Source of the DNA: Candidatus Chlorohelix allophototropha
GTDB lineage: Bacteria > Chloroflexota > Chloroflexia > Chloroheliales > Chloroheliaceae
Reading direction: 5' to 3'
Assembly (NCBI RefSeq): GCF_030389965.1
Contig: NZ_CP128399.1
Span: 1,178,001-1,242,000, forward strand
Length of the DNA: 64,000 nt
Within the stretch, counting starts at the first letter, position 1. Each line of letters begins with the position of its first letter. Both the position numbers and the translations under genes were made by a program. This document shows positions 46,445 through 55,109 of this stretch, in pieces. The notes under the pieces are model-generated. The model did no database searches. It saw only the letters and a program-made list of their open reading frames with translations, and was not told the origin of the DNA.

Positions 46445-47245
46445 CTAATTAGCCAACCAAGTAAAGGGTGTTTTTAATGCCACCGCTCCGATAAATTTGG
46501 GAACAAATATCGCACGCTTCCAACGATTTTTCTGAGTGAAAATCCGGTAAGCCCATTCCATACCCATTCGCTTGACTGCTTCCGGGGGAGTAGATACAAT
46601 TCCGGCAATGTAATCGAATGTGCCGCCTATGCCAATACCGACGGCTGCGCCAGTTGCTTTCAGGTTGCGTTCAATCCAGTAATCTTGCTTGACCATACCA
46701 TAGGCAACCAGCACCACATCAGCGCCACTCTCTCGAATTTTTTCAACGCTTTCAGCATCGCCTTCAGGACCGGAGAACCCGCTAAAAGTTCCGACTATTT
46801 CTACGCCCGGATACATTTTGTGCATTTGACAAGCGGCTTGTTCAGCAATGCCGGGGGCAGCGCCCAGCAAAAATAAGCGCATGTGTCCTTTTCCAGTGTT
46901 GTGCAATTCGGCGGAATGTTGTGCCAAAGCGTGGGTCAAGGCAACTCCGGTAACGCGCCCTCGCAAGGGGTGGCGCATAATCTTACTAGCGTAAATCAAA
47001 CCGACACCATCTGGAGTAATAAGCCCGGCTTTGTTTATCAGACTAAGGAATTGTGGGTTGCGTCGCGCCAATGTTACGTATTCAGGATTTAAGGTTACAA
47101 CTTGCTGTGATACAAAATAAGGATTTGTTTGTTTATTTCTAACCCAGTCTGCAATGATACTAACGGCTTCGCCCATTACTATATCATCAACACTTGCGCC
47201 CAGAATTTCTACTCTTTGGGGTTTTACTAATGTTTCTACAGTCAT
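46445..47245 (-). CDS. WecG/TagA/CpsF-family glycosyltransferase
   Basis: 266 residues of the GT26 family. Visible are the N-terminal VEILGASVDDI, the TPDGVGLIYASKI segment (about residues 75-87) with the conserved Asp, and the GFSGPEGDAESV and DVVLVAYGMVKQDYWI segments. The family adds N-acetylmannosaminuronate, ManNAc or similar sugars to an undecaprenyl-linked acceptor, an early step in polysaccharide repeat assembly. It lies downstream of the wzx/wzy/wzz genes but is separated by a strong terminator, so it has its own promoter. Confidence 0.92.
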   Translation of the reverse strand: MTVETLVKPQRVEILGASVDDIVMGEAVSIIADWVRNKQTNPYFVSQQVVTLNPEYVTLARRNPQFLSLINKAGLITPDGVGLIYASKIMRHPLRGRVTGVALTHALAQHSAELHNTGKGHMRLFLLGAAPGIAEQAACQMHKMYPGVEIVGTFSGFSGPEGDAESVEKIRESGADVVLVAYGMVKQDYWIERNLKATGAAVGIGIGGTFDYIAGIVSTPPEAVKRMGMEWAYRIFTQKNRWKRAIFVPKFIGAVALKTPFTWLAN

Positions 47246-47423
47246 TGCTAACTGCTCCTATCAATAATTAAGTATGCTAGGTTATTTATATACTCCACAT
47301 ACTATTATTCTAGGATTATGTTCTGACAAGAGGTTTACTATATGCGGCTAGTTGATTAGAGTTTGTTCATATTAGCTTTAACGGTGGGAACAAGTCAATA
47401 GCTATTCGCATTTATTATGCCAG

Positions 47424-47462
47424 AAATAAAAATCTCTCTTACCCAAAACAGGATAAGAGAGA
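47424..47462 (-). terminator. Strong terminator of the wzz-wzy-wzx transcript
   Basis: TCTCTCTTA (47433-47441) pairs with TAAGAGAGA (47454-47462), with CC/GG pairing further inside; on the minus strand TTTTTATTT follows. It lies 17 nt after the flippase stop. Confidence 0.88.
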
Positions 47463-47479
47463 GCAACAAATTCACGAAC

Positions 47480-48943
47480 CTAGCCTTGAGCAGGCGACTC
47501 ACGTTTGAATAGCTGGCGGGGCATAGACAATGCCATACGCATATAGGAAAGCGGTATCAAACCAACAATTATTCCTACCAGCCCATATACTATAACGCCC
47601 ACCCCAATCGGTAGCAGGAAAAACAGTTCGCGCAAAGGCCAAATTACCAACACCATTACTCCAGTAGTGATTAGGGTTCTAAGCAATACCAGCAAAAACG
47701 ACCGATTGATTGTGCCTTTAGAAAGCAGCTTTAAGCCAATGCCGGTGGTTACTATCTCACTGATGAGCAAGGTAATACCAGCGCCTACTGCGCCATTATT
47801 CCAAAGGTTCTGAGTCAGGGTAATCAAGCCGAGGTTAAGCACAAAATTGACAATGGTGGAAACAACATTAACTTTAGCCCACACTCCTTGTCGATCCTGC
47901 GCAATCAGCGATTGCACTACCCCAATACCTAAATAGGTAGGAATGATACACCACCCTAAAATAATTAAAATCGGCACTGAAGGTTCAAAGGCGCTACTAT
48001 AAAGTAAATTAATTATGGGTAAAGCCAACACGGTAGTACCTGCCGCCATCGGAAAGCTTATGCCAATGAAAAAATTCAAGGTGTTACGGGTCATTTGTAT
48101 CTGATTGTCGCGGTCTTGTTGTGCCATACGGCAAAGCGCCGGGAGAATAGCGTTTCCTACGATTACGGGTACAAATAATAGCGTACCGAACAAGCGAGTA
48201 GGTACATTGTAGTAACCGACCACCGTCTCACTAGTCATTACCGATAACATAAGAGCATCTAAATACAAATATATTTGGAAGGTTATATCCATTACAAAGA
48301 AACCAATACCACCTTTTACAACCTCTTTGATGGTTTCTCGCCCCGGTTTCAAAGTTATATGGCTAACACGTGAAAACCACCAGTAATTGAGCAGAACTGA
48401 AGGGATTACGGTTATCAAACCTACCGCTGCAATAGCTACTACTCCGAAACCTAATATAGCAAATAAAATGCTCATGCCGGTGAAAAGCCCATTGGAGAAT
48501 ATCGAGTCGTAAAGACTATATTGCATTTTCTCCATACCCTGCAGTGCCGCTCGTATCGGTCCAGTTGATATAGTAAGTACACTGGATATGGCAATGAGGA
48601 GTAAAACTGTTTTAAGATCGCTGCTAGTTACAAATAAACTATAAACCAATACTACGCTTGACCAACAAAGCGCACCCAGTACCACGTTTATAACAATAGC
48701 CGTACCAACCAGCAGATGTGCTCTCTCAGGATTACGCGCTACTTCCTTTACCAGAAACATACGGTTGCCAAGGGTTGCAAGCACCATAATTATCTGTGAA
48801 ATAGACCAGCCAATTGCCAGCACCCCCACGCCCTCCGGTCCCAAAAAACGAGGCACGAAGATGGCGTAGGCAATGCTCATTGACCAGGTTACACCTTGAC
48901 CTGAGCTGAGTAGAAGTATATTTTTAAAGACCTTATTTTTCAT
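47480..48943 (-). CDS. Polysaccharide flippase, Wzx type (MOP superfamily)
   Basis: 487 residues with about 14 hydrophobic helices. The start (NILLLSSGQGVTWSMSIAYA) and the repeated bundle are typical of oligosaccharide flippases. It would move the lipid-linked repeat unit across the cytoplasmic membrane. It overlaps the polymerase gene by 4 nt (ATGA), so they are translationally coupled. Confidence 0.88.
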   Translation of the reverse strand: MKNKVFKNILLLSSGQGVTWSMSIAYAIFVPRFLGPEGVGVLAIGWSISQIIMVLATLGNRMFLVKEVARNPERAHLLVGTAIVINVVLGALCWSSVVLVYSLFVTSSDLKTVLLLIAISSVLTISTGPIRAALQGMEKMQYSLYDSIFSNGLFTGMSILFAILGFGVVAIAAVGLITVIPSVLLNYWWFSRVSHITLKPGRETIKEVVKGGIGFFVMDITFQIYLYLDALMLSVMTSETVVGYYNVPTRLFGTLLFVPVIVGNAILPALCRMAQQDRDNQIQMTRNTLNFFIGISFPMAAGTTVLALPIINLLYSSAFEPSVPILIILGWCIIPTYLGIGVVQSLIAQDRQGVWAKVNVVSTIVNFVLNLGLITLTQNLWNNGAVGAGITLLISEIVTTGIGLKLLSKGTINRSFLLVLLRTLITTGVMVLVIWPLRELFFLLPIGVGVIVYGLVGIIVGLIPLSYMRMALSMPRQLFKRESPAQG

Positions 48944-50373
48944 TTCAATAACATACCCTTTTTTTGTTTGGTGCGATTAAATAAGAATAGCTTACGACCA
49001 CCAAACTTATGCACCTCTGGCAAGACTTTTTGATAATGCAGGTTAATAATTGCCAAAAAGACACCCATCAGAGAAGTCAGTCGATACCCGCTGAGCGCGA
49101 CATCCACAAAGGCAAATACCAAAATCACCACAAGGCTCAGACCCGCAAAAAGGGTAAAACCCAGTTCTGGACCGGCACGGGAGTATTTAATAATCTGTGC
49201 CAATTGAAAGAAACCGATACACTGTAACAACCAGAATAGAGCAAAACCTACGATACCTACTTTTAACCAGATCCATAGAATATTTACATGGGGGGTATAT
49301 AGCTGGAATATAAAGCCATCGAGGCTGATAAGCTCTACGGGTGTATAAAAGGGTTGCCCGAAACCAACACCGAATATACGGTTTTGCATTATAGTGTAAT
49401 GCACATCATATTTTTCGACCAAGCGATACAGGTCGGAACTGGCATCGCGGGCGGAAGCCTGACCGGAGAGTTGCGAGCGAATTGCGCGCGCCGGCATACC
49501 TAGAGGGCTACTCTGATTAGTCCAGAAAACCGCCATGTAAGGAGCACCAATGAGAACCGTAATTACTAACGTTATCCAGAATGCCTTACGCTTGCGAATA
49601 AATAAAATAACCAGATAAACTCCGTAGGCTACTACCAGACTGACAAAAGCAGCGCGCCTACCTGAGATCATCATGCTAAAAATGGAAGGGAACAGTAATA
49701 GAAAGTTGAAGAATTTATGCCATTTCCAAGTACCAAAACTTATCTGGCTGAGTAAATACATCGTGAGCATTGCAAAGAAAAGCGCGGTGTCATGGTTAGA
49801 GCCATTAAGCGAGTCCACATTGGAAGTGTCAAACCCTACAATCGAGTAACGTACTATTGAGATTAGGATTAAGCCGAGTACCCCAACCATAAAAACCCAG
49901 CTTACATGCTTCAGGCGTTTGAAATCTTGCAAGAAGAAAGTTCCCAGAAAGTACATTAATATGGCATAGACTAAACCACGCACTTCAATGATGGCAGTAT
50001 TGAAATCGCCGCCGCGTCTCCAACCCCAAACGAAACCAAAAGCTATAGTTACGGCGAAACCTATCCAGAGCTTATTGGAAGCAGTTTTAATCCAGAATCT
50101 ATCCCCGTTAGCGCGCGCCTTACTCCAGCCTGAGATAATAGTGGCTAACATCAGAATTTCGAGGGGTGTAAATTTCAGAGGAAAGCCTCGAATTTTGATC
50201 ATCATCTGGAAAGTAATCATGGAAATCGGGTCGCCGGTAGTGAACATCTCACAGAAAGTGACGGCAAATATAATCAGGCAGAAACCGACAAACGGTCTGG
50301 CTAAAACTATGCTGATTACCGCAATGCAGGCGATCAAGGTTATTGGGAGTAGTAGCAAGGAATCAGTTGCCAT
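48940..50373 (-). CDS. O-antigen polymerase/ligase-like membrane protein (Wzy type)
   Basis: About 477 residues with 10-12 hydrophobic helices and a large periplasmic loop near residues 290-350. The SMMISGRRAAFVSLVVAYGV segment (about residues 230-249) and the loop with Arg residues fit the O-antigen ligase/Wzy family. It would polymerise repeat units outside the membrane. The start at 50373 is preferred: it lies one base after the stop of a 47-residue upstream frame and has AGGG 9 nt upstream. The longer in-frame ATG at 50394 has no ribosome binding site and overlaps that frame. Confidence 0.85.
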   Translation of the reverse strand: MATDSLLLLPITLIACIAVISIVLARPFVGFCLIIFAVTFCEMFTTGDPISMITFQMMIKIRGFPLKFTPLEILMLATIISGWSKARANGDRFWIKTASNKLWIGFAVTIAFGFVWGWRRGGDFNTAIIEVRGLVYAILMYFLGTFFLQDFKRLKHVSWVFMVGVLGLILISIVRYSIVGFDTSNVDSLNGSNHDTALFFAMLTMYLLSQISFGTWKWHKFFNFLLLFPSIFSMMISGRRAAFVSLVVAYGVYLVILFIRKRKAFWITLVITVLIGAPYMAVFWTNQSSPLGMPARAIRSQLSGQASARDASSDLYRLVEKYDVHYTIMQNRIFGVGFGQPFYTPVELISLDGFIFQLYTPHVNILWIWLKVGIVGFALFWLLQCIGFFQLAQIIKYSRAGPELGFTLFAGLSLVVILVFAFVDVALSGYRLTSLMGVFLAIINLHYQKVLPEVHKFGGRKLFLFNRTKQKKGMLLK

Positions 50374-50374
50374 C

Positions 50375-50518
50375 TTATAGCGCCCTACCCACATACATAT
50401 ATGCGACTATTCCAAGTATCACCATAACAGTCAAAATGGTGATTACACGCCGATCCAAACGCTCGTAGAAATAACCGACTACTAGCGAACCAAAAATAAG
50501 AAATAATACTACTTGCAA
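50375..50518 (-). CDS. 47-residue membrane microprotein in the polysaccharide operon
   Basis: Begins with TTG at 50518; AAGGGGTG lies 5 nt upstream, a strong ribosome binding site. The product has two hydrophobic stretches, LQVVLFLIFGSLVVGYFY and VITILTVMVILGIVAYMYV, separated by a charged ERLDRR turn, so it is a likely two-helix hairpin with both ends on one side. It ends TAA, one base before the ATG of the Wzy-like gene, which points to translational coupling. No family recognised. The frame, charge pattern and ribosome binding site support a real gene. Confidence 0.7.
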   Translation of the reverse strand: MQVVLFLIFGSLVVGYFYERLDRRVITILTVMVILGIVAYMYVGRAL

Positions 50519-50550
50519 AACGACACCCCTTGGAAATTTTAGAGTTGAGA

Positions 50551-50580
50551 GCTACGAGTTAAAGGTTGGCAACTCGTAGC
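50551..50580. repeat. Perfect 10-bp hairpin between cpsD-like gene and microprotein
   Basis: GCTACGAGTT (50551-50560) pairs with AACTCGTAGC (50571-50580). On the minus strand no T-tract follows immediately, so it may be a processing site or partial terminator that lowers expression of wzy and wzx relative to wzz and the ATPase. Confidence 0.6.
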
Positions 50581-50591
50581 CCAAAGCTGAG

Positions 50592-51401
50592 TTAAACACC
50601 CAGGAGATTTTTAAGCAAACGTGGCATATTCTGTTTGGTTTTGTTAAGAATTACGCCCGCTTGTTTTTCGGTGGGGATAGTAGCCAACGAACTTTGGATC
50701 AAACCTTTCGGAGTGCTACCAGCCAACGCCACCAACATTATACGATCAATGAAACCGGAAAGGCGGGCTGCCTGAGCAGTCTGTTCGATTGGTGGCATAT
50801 CCACAATAATAGCCGCATATTCCTGCCGTAAATAGCTGAAAAGTTTAGCTAAGCGTTCACTGCGCAAGGTTTTTAAATCTTGCCCCAAGCAATCCCCGGC
50901 AGGAATAATCCACAGGTCTGCCAACGCCGTTAAACGTGCCACAGATTCCAGAGCTATCTCGCCTCTCAGATATTCGCTCAACCCGACATTCTCAATACCA
51001 AGTTCCTCTGCCAAGTTAGGTCGCGAAAGATCACCCTCTACCAGTACCACCGGTTGCGGGATGCTTTGTGCGATAGCGGAGGCAATCCCCACCGAAGCAG
51101 TGGTGCGACCTTCTCCACGGACAGAGCTGGTGATTCCAACTACCAACGGGTCGCCTACTTCAGGAGTAGCTCTGAACTCCTGCTGGATACGATGATAGAA
51201 TTCTTCATTTAACTCTATCTCGCGCTTACCCTTGCCGAAAAGGCTAAACTTGCTGTTATCAGTTGCCTTTTCTGGTTTTTGAGAGCCGGATTTTGCTGTC
51301 AAATTGCTTTTAGTAGTTCCACTTTGTACAGGCTCAATAGAGAGTTGAACCCCTGTATTGGAAGCTTCACCTAATTTGGTTGGCTGGTTGTCGCCTGACA
51401 T
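50592..51401 (-). CDS. CpsD/CapB-like ATPase with altered Walker A, probable polysaccharide regulator
   Basis: 269 residues. After a polar tail of about 75 residues comes a bacterial tyrosine-kinase-like P-loop domain: GITSSVRGEGRTTASVGIA (Walker A), VVLVEGDLSRP (Walker A') and IIVDMPP (Walker B). The Walker A Lys, normally GEGKS/T, is Arg, and the first Asp of Walker A' is Glu. There is no C-terminal Tyr cluster. So it looks like the cytoplasmic partner of the Wzz-like protein but may lack normal kinase activity. It overlaps the Wzz stop by one base (TGATG). Confidence 0.85.
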   Translation of the reverse strand: MSGDNQPTKLGEASNTGVQLSIEPVQSGTTKSNLTAKSGSQKPEKATDNSKFSLFGKGKREIELNEEFYHRIQQEFRATPEVGDPLVVGITSSVRGEGRTTASVGIASAIAQSIPQPVVLVEGDLSRPNLAEELGIENVGLSEYLRGEIALESVARLTALADLWIIPAGDCLGQDLKTLRSERLAKLFSYLRQEYAAIIVDMPPIEQTAQAARLSGFIDRIMLVALAGSTPKGLIQSSLATIPTEKQAGVILNKTKQNMPRLLKNLLGV

Positions 51402-52501
51402 CAGTTTACCCCTCCCTTGTTGTCAAGGTTCCTATCTTCCTGCGCCCATTTCAACTGGGACAACATCCGTTGCTTAACGTCAGGAGATTGAATTATCTGT
51501 CCGCTTCGCAGTTTGCGAGGCTTAGGAGTTTTAATGCTGGGCAGTTCAAAGGTTTTAATGTTTTCGAACAACTTCGCAGCGTGTGCCCGCATCCGAACAG
51601 TATTGTCAGTCCAAGTCAGTGCTACAATCGCCAGAGCAGAGAGGACTACACCAACTAGGAAACCACCCAGACCAAAGATCAAAAAGGTTAGCTTGTTATT
51701 GGTATTAGCCTCATAGGTTTCAGGCTGATCAACCACCCGTAAGGAAATATCTTTGCCATCTAGAGCAGCGTTGTACATATCTTCAGTAGATGACAACCGA
51801 TTAACCAAGCTATTGTAATTGCTGTTAGCGGTATCGCGCTTCTGAAGTAGCACTTGGCACTGCAAATCTTCTTCTGACACTTGATTATTTTGTGTAGCTG
51901 AGGATGTAGTGCAAGGGTAGCGAGCAAGCATGTCCTTCAAGTTGCTTTCAGTGCTATCTAGGGTGCGTTGAGCGGCGTCAATTTGGCTTTTCAAGAGAGA
52001 AATGGTGCTCTGCCCGGTACGTTTGATTTCCTCCCGCTGCTCATACAAGAAACGCTCTACTATCGAGCGAGTAATATCGTAGCTGCGATCTGGTGAATTG
52101 TTAGAGTATTGGATAGAGAACGAATTATAACCGTTAAGCTTAATGTTATAATTGTCCATAATGTCTTTTATCAGGTCGCCTTCCTTAACAGCATCGCCAA
52201 GAAAGACTTGATATGGAGTACCCTTGATAACATCCCTGACGAACGTTCGTAACATCAGATACTCGGAAAGCACGCTAGATTTGCGGCTAGCCGGTGATGC
52301 ATAGTTACTGCCATCATTTGCAGAACGCTGTAACTGGGAGTCTAGAAATGAAGATTGTTCTACCCAGACTGTGGCGCTGGTAGTGTATTTGGGCTTGATG
52401 GTAAAACTAAAACCTACCAATAAACCAGCCATTAATAGCGAGATGTACAAATAGATAGGCCAGTGCCTGAAAAATGTGTTGATGTAACGTGGTAGAGACA
52501 T
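51401..52501 (-). CDS. Chain-length determinant (Wzz/CapA-like) protein
   Basis: 366 residues with a membrane helix near residues 15-34, a mostly helical extracellular part (about 40-270, with long helices near 170-200) and a second helix near 273-297, then a basic cytoplasmic tail. This is the Wzz/YveK layout. It sets polymer length together with the ATPase gene that overlaps its stop. Start has AAGGA and AAAGGA-type signals just upstream. It is the first gene of the wzz-cpsD-microprotein-wzy-wzx operon. Confidence 0.88.
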   Translation of the reverse strand: MSLPRYINTFFRHWPIYLYISLLMAGLLVGFSFTIKPKYTTSATVWVEQSSFLDSQLQRSANDGSNYASPASRKSSVLSEYLMLRTFVRDVIKGTPYQVFLGDAVKEGDLIKDIMDNYNIKLNGYNSFSIQYSNNSPDRSYDITRSIVERFLYEQREEIKRTGQSTISLLKSQIDAAQRTLDSTESNLKDMLARYPCTTSSATQNNQVSEEDLQCQVLLQKRDTANSNYNSLVNRLSSTEDMYNAALDGKDISLRVVDQPETYEANTNNKLTFLIFGLGGFLVGVVLSALAIVALTWTDNTVRMRAHAAKLFENIKTFELPSIKTPKPRKLRSGQIIQSPDVKQRMLSQLKWAQEDRNLDNKGGVN

Positions 52502-53038
52502 TCCTTTTCTTTCCTTCTTGTTACACTACGAGGATAGTCTTTTGTGCCGGTATTTTGCACATGACGCTGTGGCTGTTTACCTTCTATTAATGCTGTGCCA
52601 CTACCCTCTGATACTTATAAAACTCCTCGAAATTCTTTTTCGTGCCAGACCCCTCTGTCTGCGCTTTTCGTAACAACTTTCACATTACCTATAAAGATGA
52701 TACAACCAAGCCCTAAATATGATGTGACATTAACCAAAACCTTATATTACATCTTTATAATTGAGGCTTACTACTTTTTACGGGCTTCTGCTGCCTATTT
52801 ATAAGGGTTTTAGCCCTAATAAGGATTTCAGGTAAAGGGTATAAGCCCTTTAATCAAAATAGCGAGGTTCATTTTTTCTGAGTTTCAAGCAAAAAGCTTT
52901 GATTGAGCTACAAAACTAATACTCTTACATTAATTGTAATTTTAGCAGTTTATGCAATAGGCTCTAGCAAGAAAAAAGTACCACTTATTCGAATTTAAAC
53001 CTGTTGTTCCCGTTAACTAAATGTAATTTTGTCGTCAA
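52502..53038. other. Long intergenic region upstream of the wzz operon
   Basis: About 540 bases without a credible gene. It should contain the promoter of the wzz operon; no box pair was convincing. It holds two hairpins of the AAGGG...CCCTT type at 52802-52821 and 52833-52852. A 69-codon plus-strand frame at 52595-52804 has unusual composition and no ribosome binding site and is not called. Confidence 0.5.
52833..52852. repeat. Palindrome TAAAGGG-N6-CCCTTTA
   Basis: Perfect 7-bp arms with centre TATAAG. The centre and arms resemble the CAAGGGGCTTAAGCCCCTTG elements at 15601 and 19504. A weaker neighbour (AAGGG...CCCTAAT) lies at 52803-52820. Confidence 0.5.
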
Positions 53039-53770
53039 TTACAGGATGGGCAGGTTATTCAGATTAAAATTGCAAAAGTCGCACCGCCAGGTTGCTTTGT
53101 CTTGAGTCTGCGCACTAATTCGCATTGGCTTTCCGCAGTGACATACAAAACCCTCTAAACGAGCTGGATTGCCTACTACCAATCCGTATGCGGGGACATC
53201 TTCACTAACCACTGCCCCAGCGCCTACCATTGCAAAAATCCCGATGCGTACCCCCGGTAAAATGACCGCTCCGGCGCTAATAGTTGACCCATAACGCACT
53301 AGGATACAATCCATTTCATTTAATTCATCTGGCTTGGGCGCACCATTAAAGTAAATAGCGCGAGGATAACGATAGTTGGTAAAGGTAACATTTGAGCCTA
53401 TAAAAACCCCTGTCTCAATCATTACACCCTGACAAATACTTACCCCATTCTGGACATGGACATTGGAGCCAACGATCACATCGTGATCGATATAGCATTG
53501 CATATCAACAATGCTGTTTTCACCAATTGTAGTTCGTTCGCCGATTTGTGTACCAGCATGAATTTGAACTCTACTACCGATATAAGCAAGCGGTGATATA
53601 TGGGCACTAGGATGAATGAGACGCTCATCTTGCACCGTCGTATCGGAATTGCTAATCAGTTTTAGGTCTTCTCCCATAGCGTTTACTAAGGCTGCACTTA
53701 TTATTGTTGTTCTTGTCATTGACCCATCTTCAGTCTTGAGTGGGTGAATTGTACTCTCTGTCGCTCCCAT
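53039..53770 (-). CDS. Hexapeptide-repeat acyltransferase with C-terminal zinc-ribbon-like tail
   Basis: 243 residues. Residues about 50-205 form a left-handed beta-helix with many I-G-x-x-x-x repeats (IGSRVQIHAGTQIGERTTIG, VIVGSNVHVQNGVSI, GAVILPGVRIGIFAMVGAGA) and the SEDVPAYGLVVGNPA ending of WbpD/WlbB-type N-acetyltransferases. The last 35 residues contain CHCG and CDFC about 20 residues apart, a zinc-ribbon-like arrangement that I do not know as a usual part of this family. Likely acetylates a nucleotide-sugar amine in polysaccharide synthesis. Single gene, with GGTGA 6 nt before the ATG. Confidence 0.85.
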   Translation of the reverse strand: MGATESTIHPLKTEDGSMTRTTIISAALVNAMGEDLKLISNSDTTVQDERLIHPSAHISPLAYIGSRVQIHAGTQIGERTTIGENSIVDMQCYIDHDVIVGSNVHVQNGVSICQGVMIETGVFIGSNVTFTNYRYPRAIYFNGAPKPDELNEMDCILVRYGSTISAGAVILPGVRIGIFAMVGAGAVVSEDVPAYGLVVGNPARLEGFVCHCGKPMRISAQTQDKATWRCDFCNFNLNNLPIL

Positions 53771-54180
53771 TAAATCACCATTTGTATCAATGTAATTTGT
53801 AAGTCACTAGTGATAACCCTAAAATGTCACTAATTTGTTGAGCAGGACTATACATCCCCTTATAATATTTCAAGTTTAGAGCTAATAATTTACAAACACA
53901 TTACTCCGAAGTTACCTATCATTACATTTTCCTTAATTACTAAGCAACCGCTTGCATGGGCTTATTACAAGGTTGTAATCTCGCTGAAACTATCGGTTAC
54001 TCACATTTCATTGACTTTTTGAGCAGGGGTTTATAAGCTATAGGGGTGAACTATTTCAAACAAAGATTTTATTCTGAAATCACTTCTGAATCGAAAATCG
54101 TAAAAAAAATAAAAATCTTGGGCAGTTTGCTTGTTAAAAATTTAAAGTCGCCTTGTGCGTTAAATTCTGGGGAATGCTGA
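53771..54180. other. Divergent intergenic region with small palindrome
   Basis: About 410 AT-rich bases. TCACTAGTGA (53804-53813) is a perfect 10-base palindrome, and a similar half (TGTCACTAA) lies about 20 bases away, which could be an operator for the acyltransferase gene. Nothing else was recognised. Confidence 0.4.
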
Positions 54181-54828
54181 ATGGCAACACATTTTAGGAA
54201 TACAAGTGGGATCAAAAATGATAGAAAAGCGTACAATTTCTGGCAAGAGTTTGCACTCTTTCTCTGGAATAATGCGCTGCTTATCGGCTTATCCGCTTTC
54301 TTTTTTTACCGCACCTTTTTTGAAGGACGGCTGAACCGGGCATTGCTACTGTTTTTGGTGGCATTGATCGGATTTTTAATCTGCCGCCTTTTAACTTTTG
54401 GACGCGGCAAGATTAATCAACTGGCTTACCGAATAGTAATGCTAACCAGCGTCAGCTTATTTATGGTAGCACTTTTTATTCAAACGATGCGCTTCATTTT
54501 CGTTTTCAAGCCCGGACTGGCAGAACCTACCTTGTCAAAATTGCTGGTACGAGTTGGAATTGCCAGCCTAGTGTTGTACATTTTTGGTCTGATTATTGCC
54601 ACTGCCTATTATTTGCACGCGCACGACATGTTCAAGCGCATTTGGAATCCTTGGTTACCTAACTTGCTAGAAGCAGTATTTTCGCAAAGAAACTGGAAAC
54701 AGGTGCGGCGCAGTACCCTAATCCTTACCCGCTTGTTGGTATGGGGTGGAATTATAACAATAATTCTACTGGGAATTGGGTTTGCTGCTTGGATATTGCG
54801 TGACTACATTTATGTTCAAATCGGCTAA
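54181..54828 (+). CDS. Five-helix membrane protein of unknown function
   Basis: 215 residues with hydrophobic helices near residues 20-42, 53-72, 82-110, 120-145 and 178-210. Basic residues between helices are frequent. No catalytic motif and no known family recognised. It sits between polysaccharide genes on the plus strand and is closed by its own terminator, so it is a single-gene unit. A role in envelope polysaccharide export is only suggested by place. Confidence 0.7.
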   Translation: MATHFRNTSGIKNDRKAYNFWQEFALFLWNNALLIGLSAFFFYRTFFEGRLNRALLLFLVALIGFLICRLLTFGRGKINQLAYRIVMLTSVSLFMVALFIQTMRFIFVFKPGLAEPTLSKLLVRVGIASLVLYIFGLIIATAYYLHAHDMFKRIWNPWLPNLLEAVFSQRNWKQVRRSTLILTRLLVWGGIITIILLGIGFAAWILRDYIYVQIG

Positions 54829-54857
54829 AGCTTCCCAGCAAAAAATTAAATCGCTTC

Positions 54858-54889
54858 AAAAAGAGTAACCACATCAGTTGCTCTTTTTT
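54858..54889 (+). terminator. Rho-independent terminator
   Basis: AAAAAGAGTAAC (54858-54869) pairs with GTTGCTCTTTTT (54877-54888) with one mismatch; the T-run continues to 54889. Confidence 0.8.
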
Positions 54890-55109
54890 GATTAATTGGC
54901 TAACGTTTCTGTAATACAGATGGTTTTTGATTTAACCCACTTTTTAGCACATTAATTAAGAATAATGGTAGTGATAGAATTTAATATTTATGGTTAAGCG
55001 GACGTAAAGGGAAATATTGGCAAGTTCGGTTATACTAGAAGTTAGTCGCTACATTGGATTGGCGCAATGAACTTGCCATGGGGCAACCAATAAAAGGAGT
55101 TCTTAGTAA

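Noticed and set aside
50374-50394. Longer start of the Wzy-like gene at 50394
   Set aside because: No ribosome binding site, and it would overlap the 47-residue upstream frame; the ATG at 50373 is coupled to its stop.
52595-52804. Plus-strand 69-codon frame in the gap before wzz
   Set aside because: No ribosome binding site, odd composition and position in a likely promoter region.
55018-55036. TTGGCA and TATACT before the acyltransferase operon
   Set aside because: The boxes are only 8 bases apart, too close for a sigma70 promoter.
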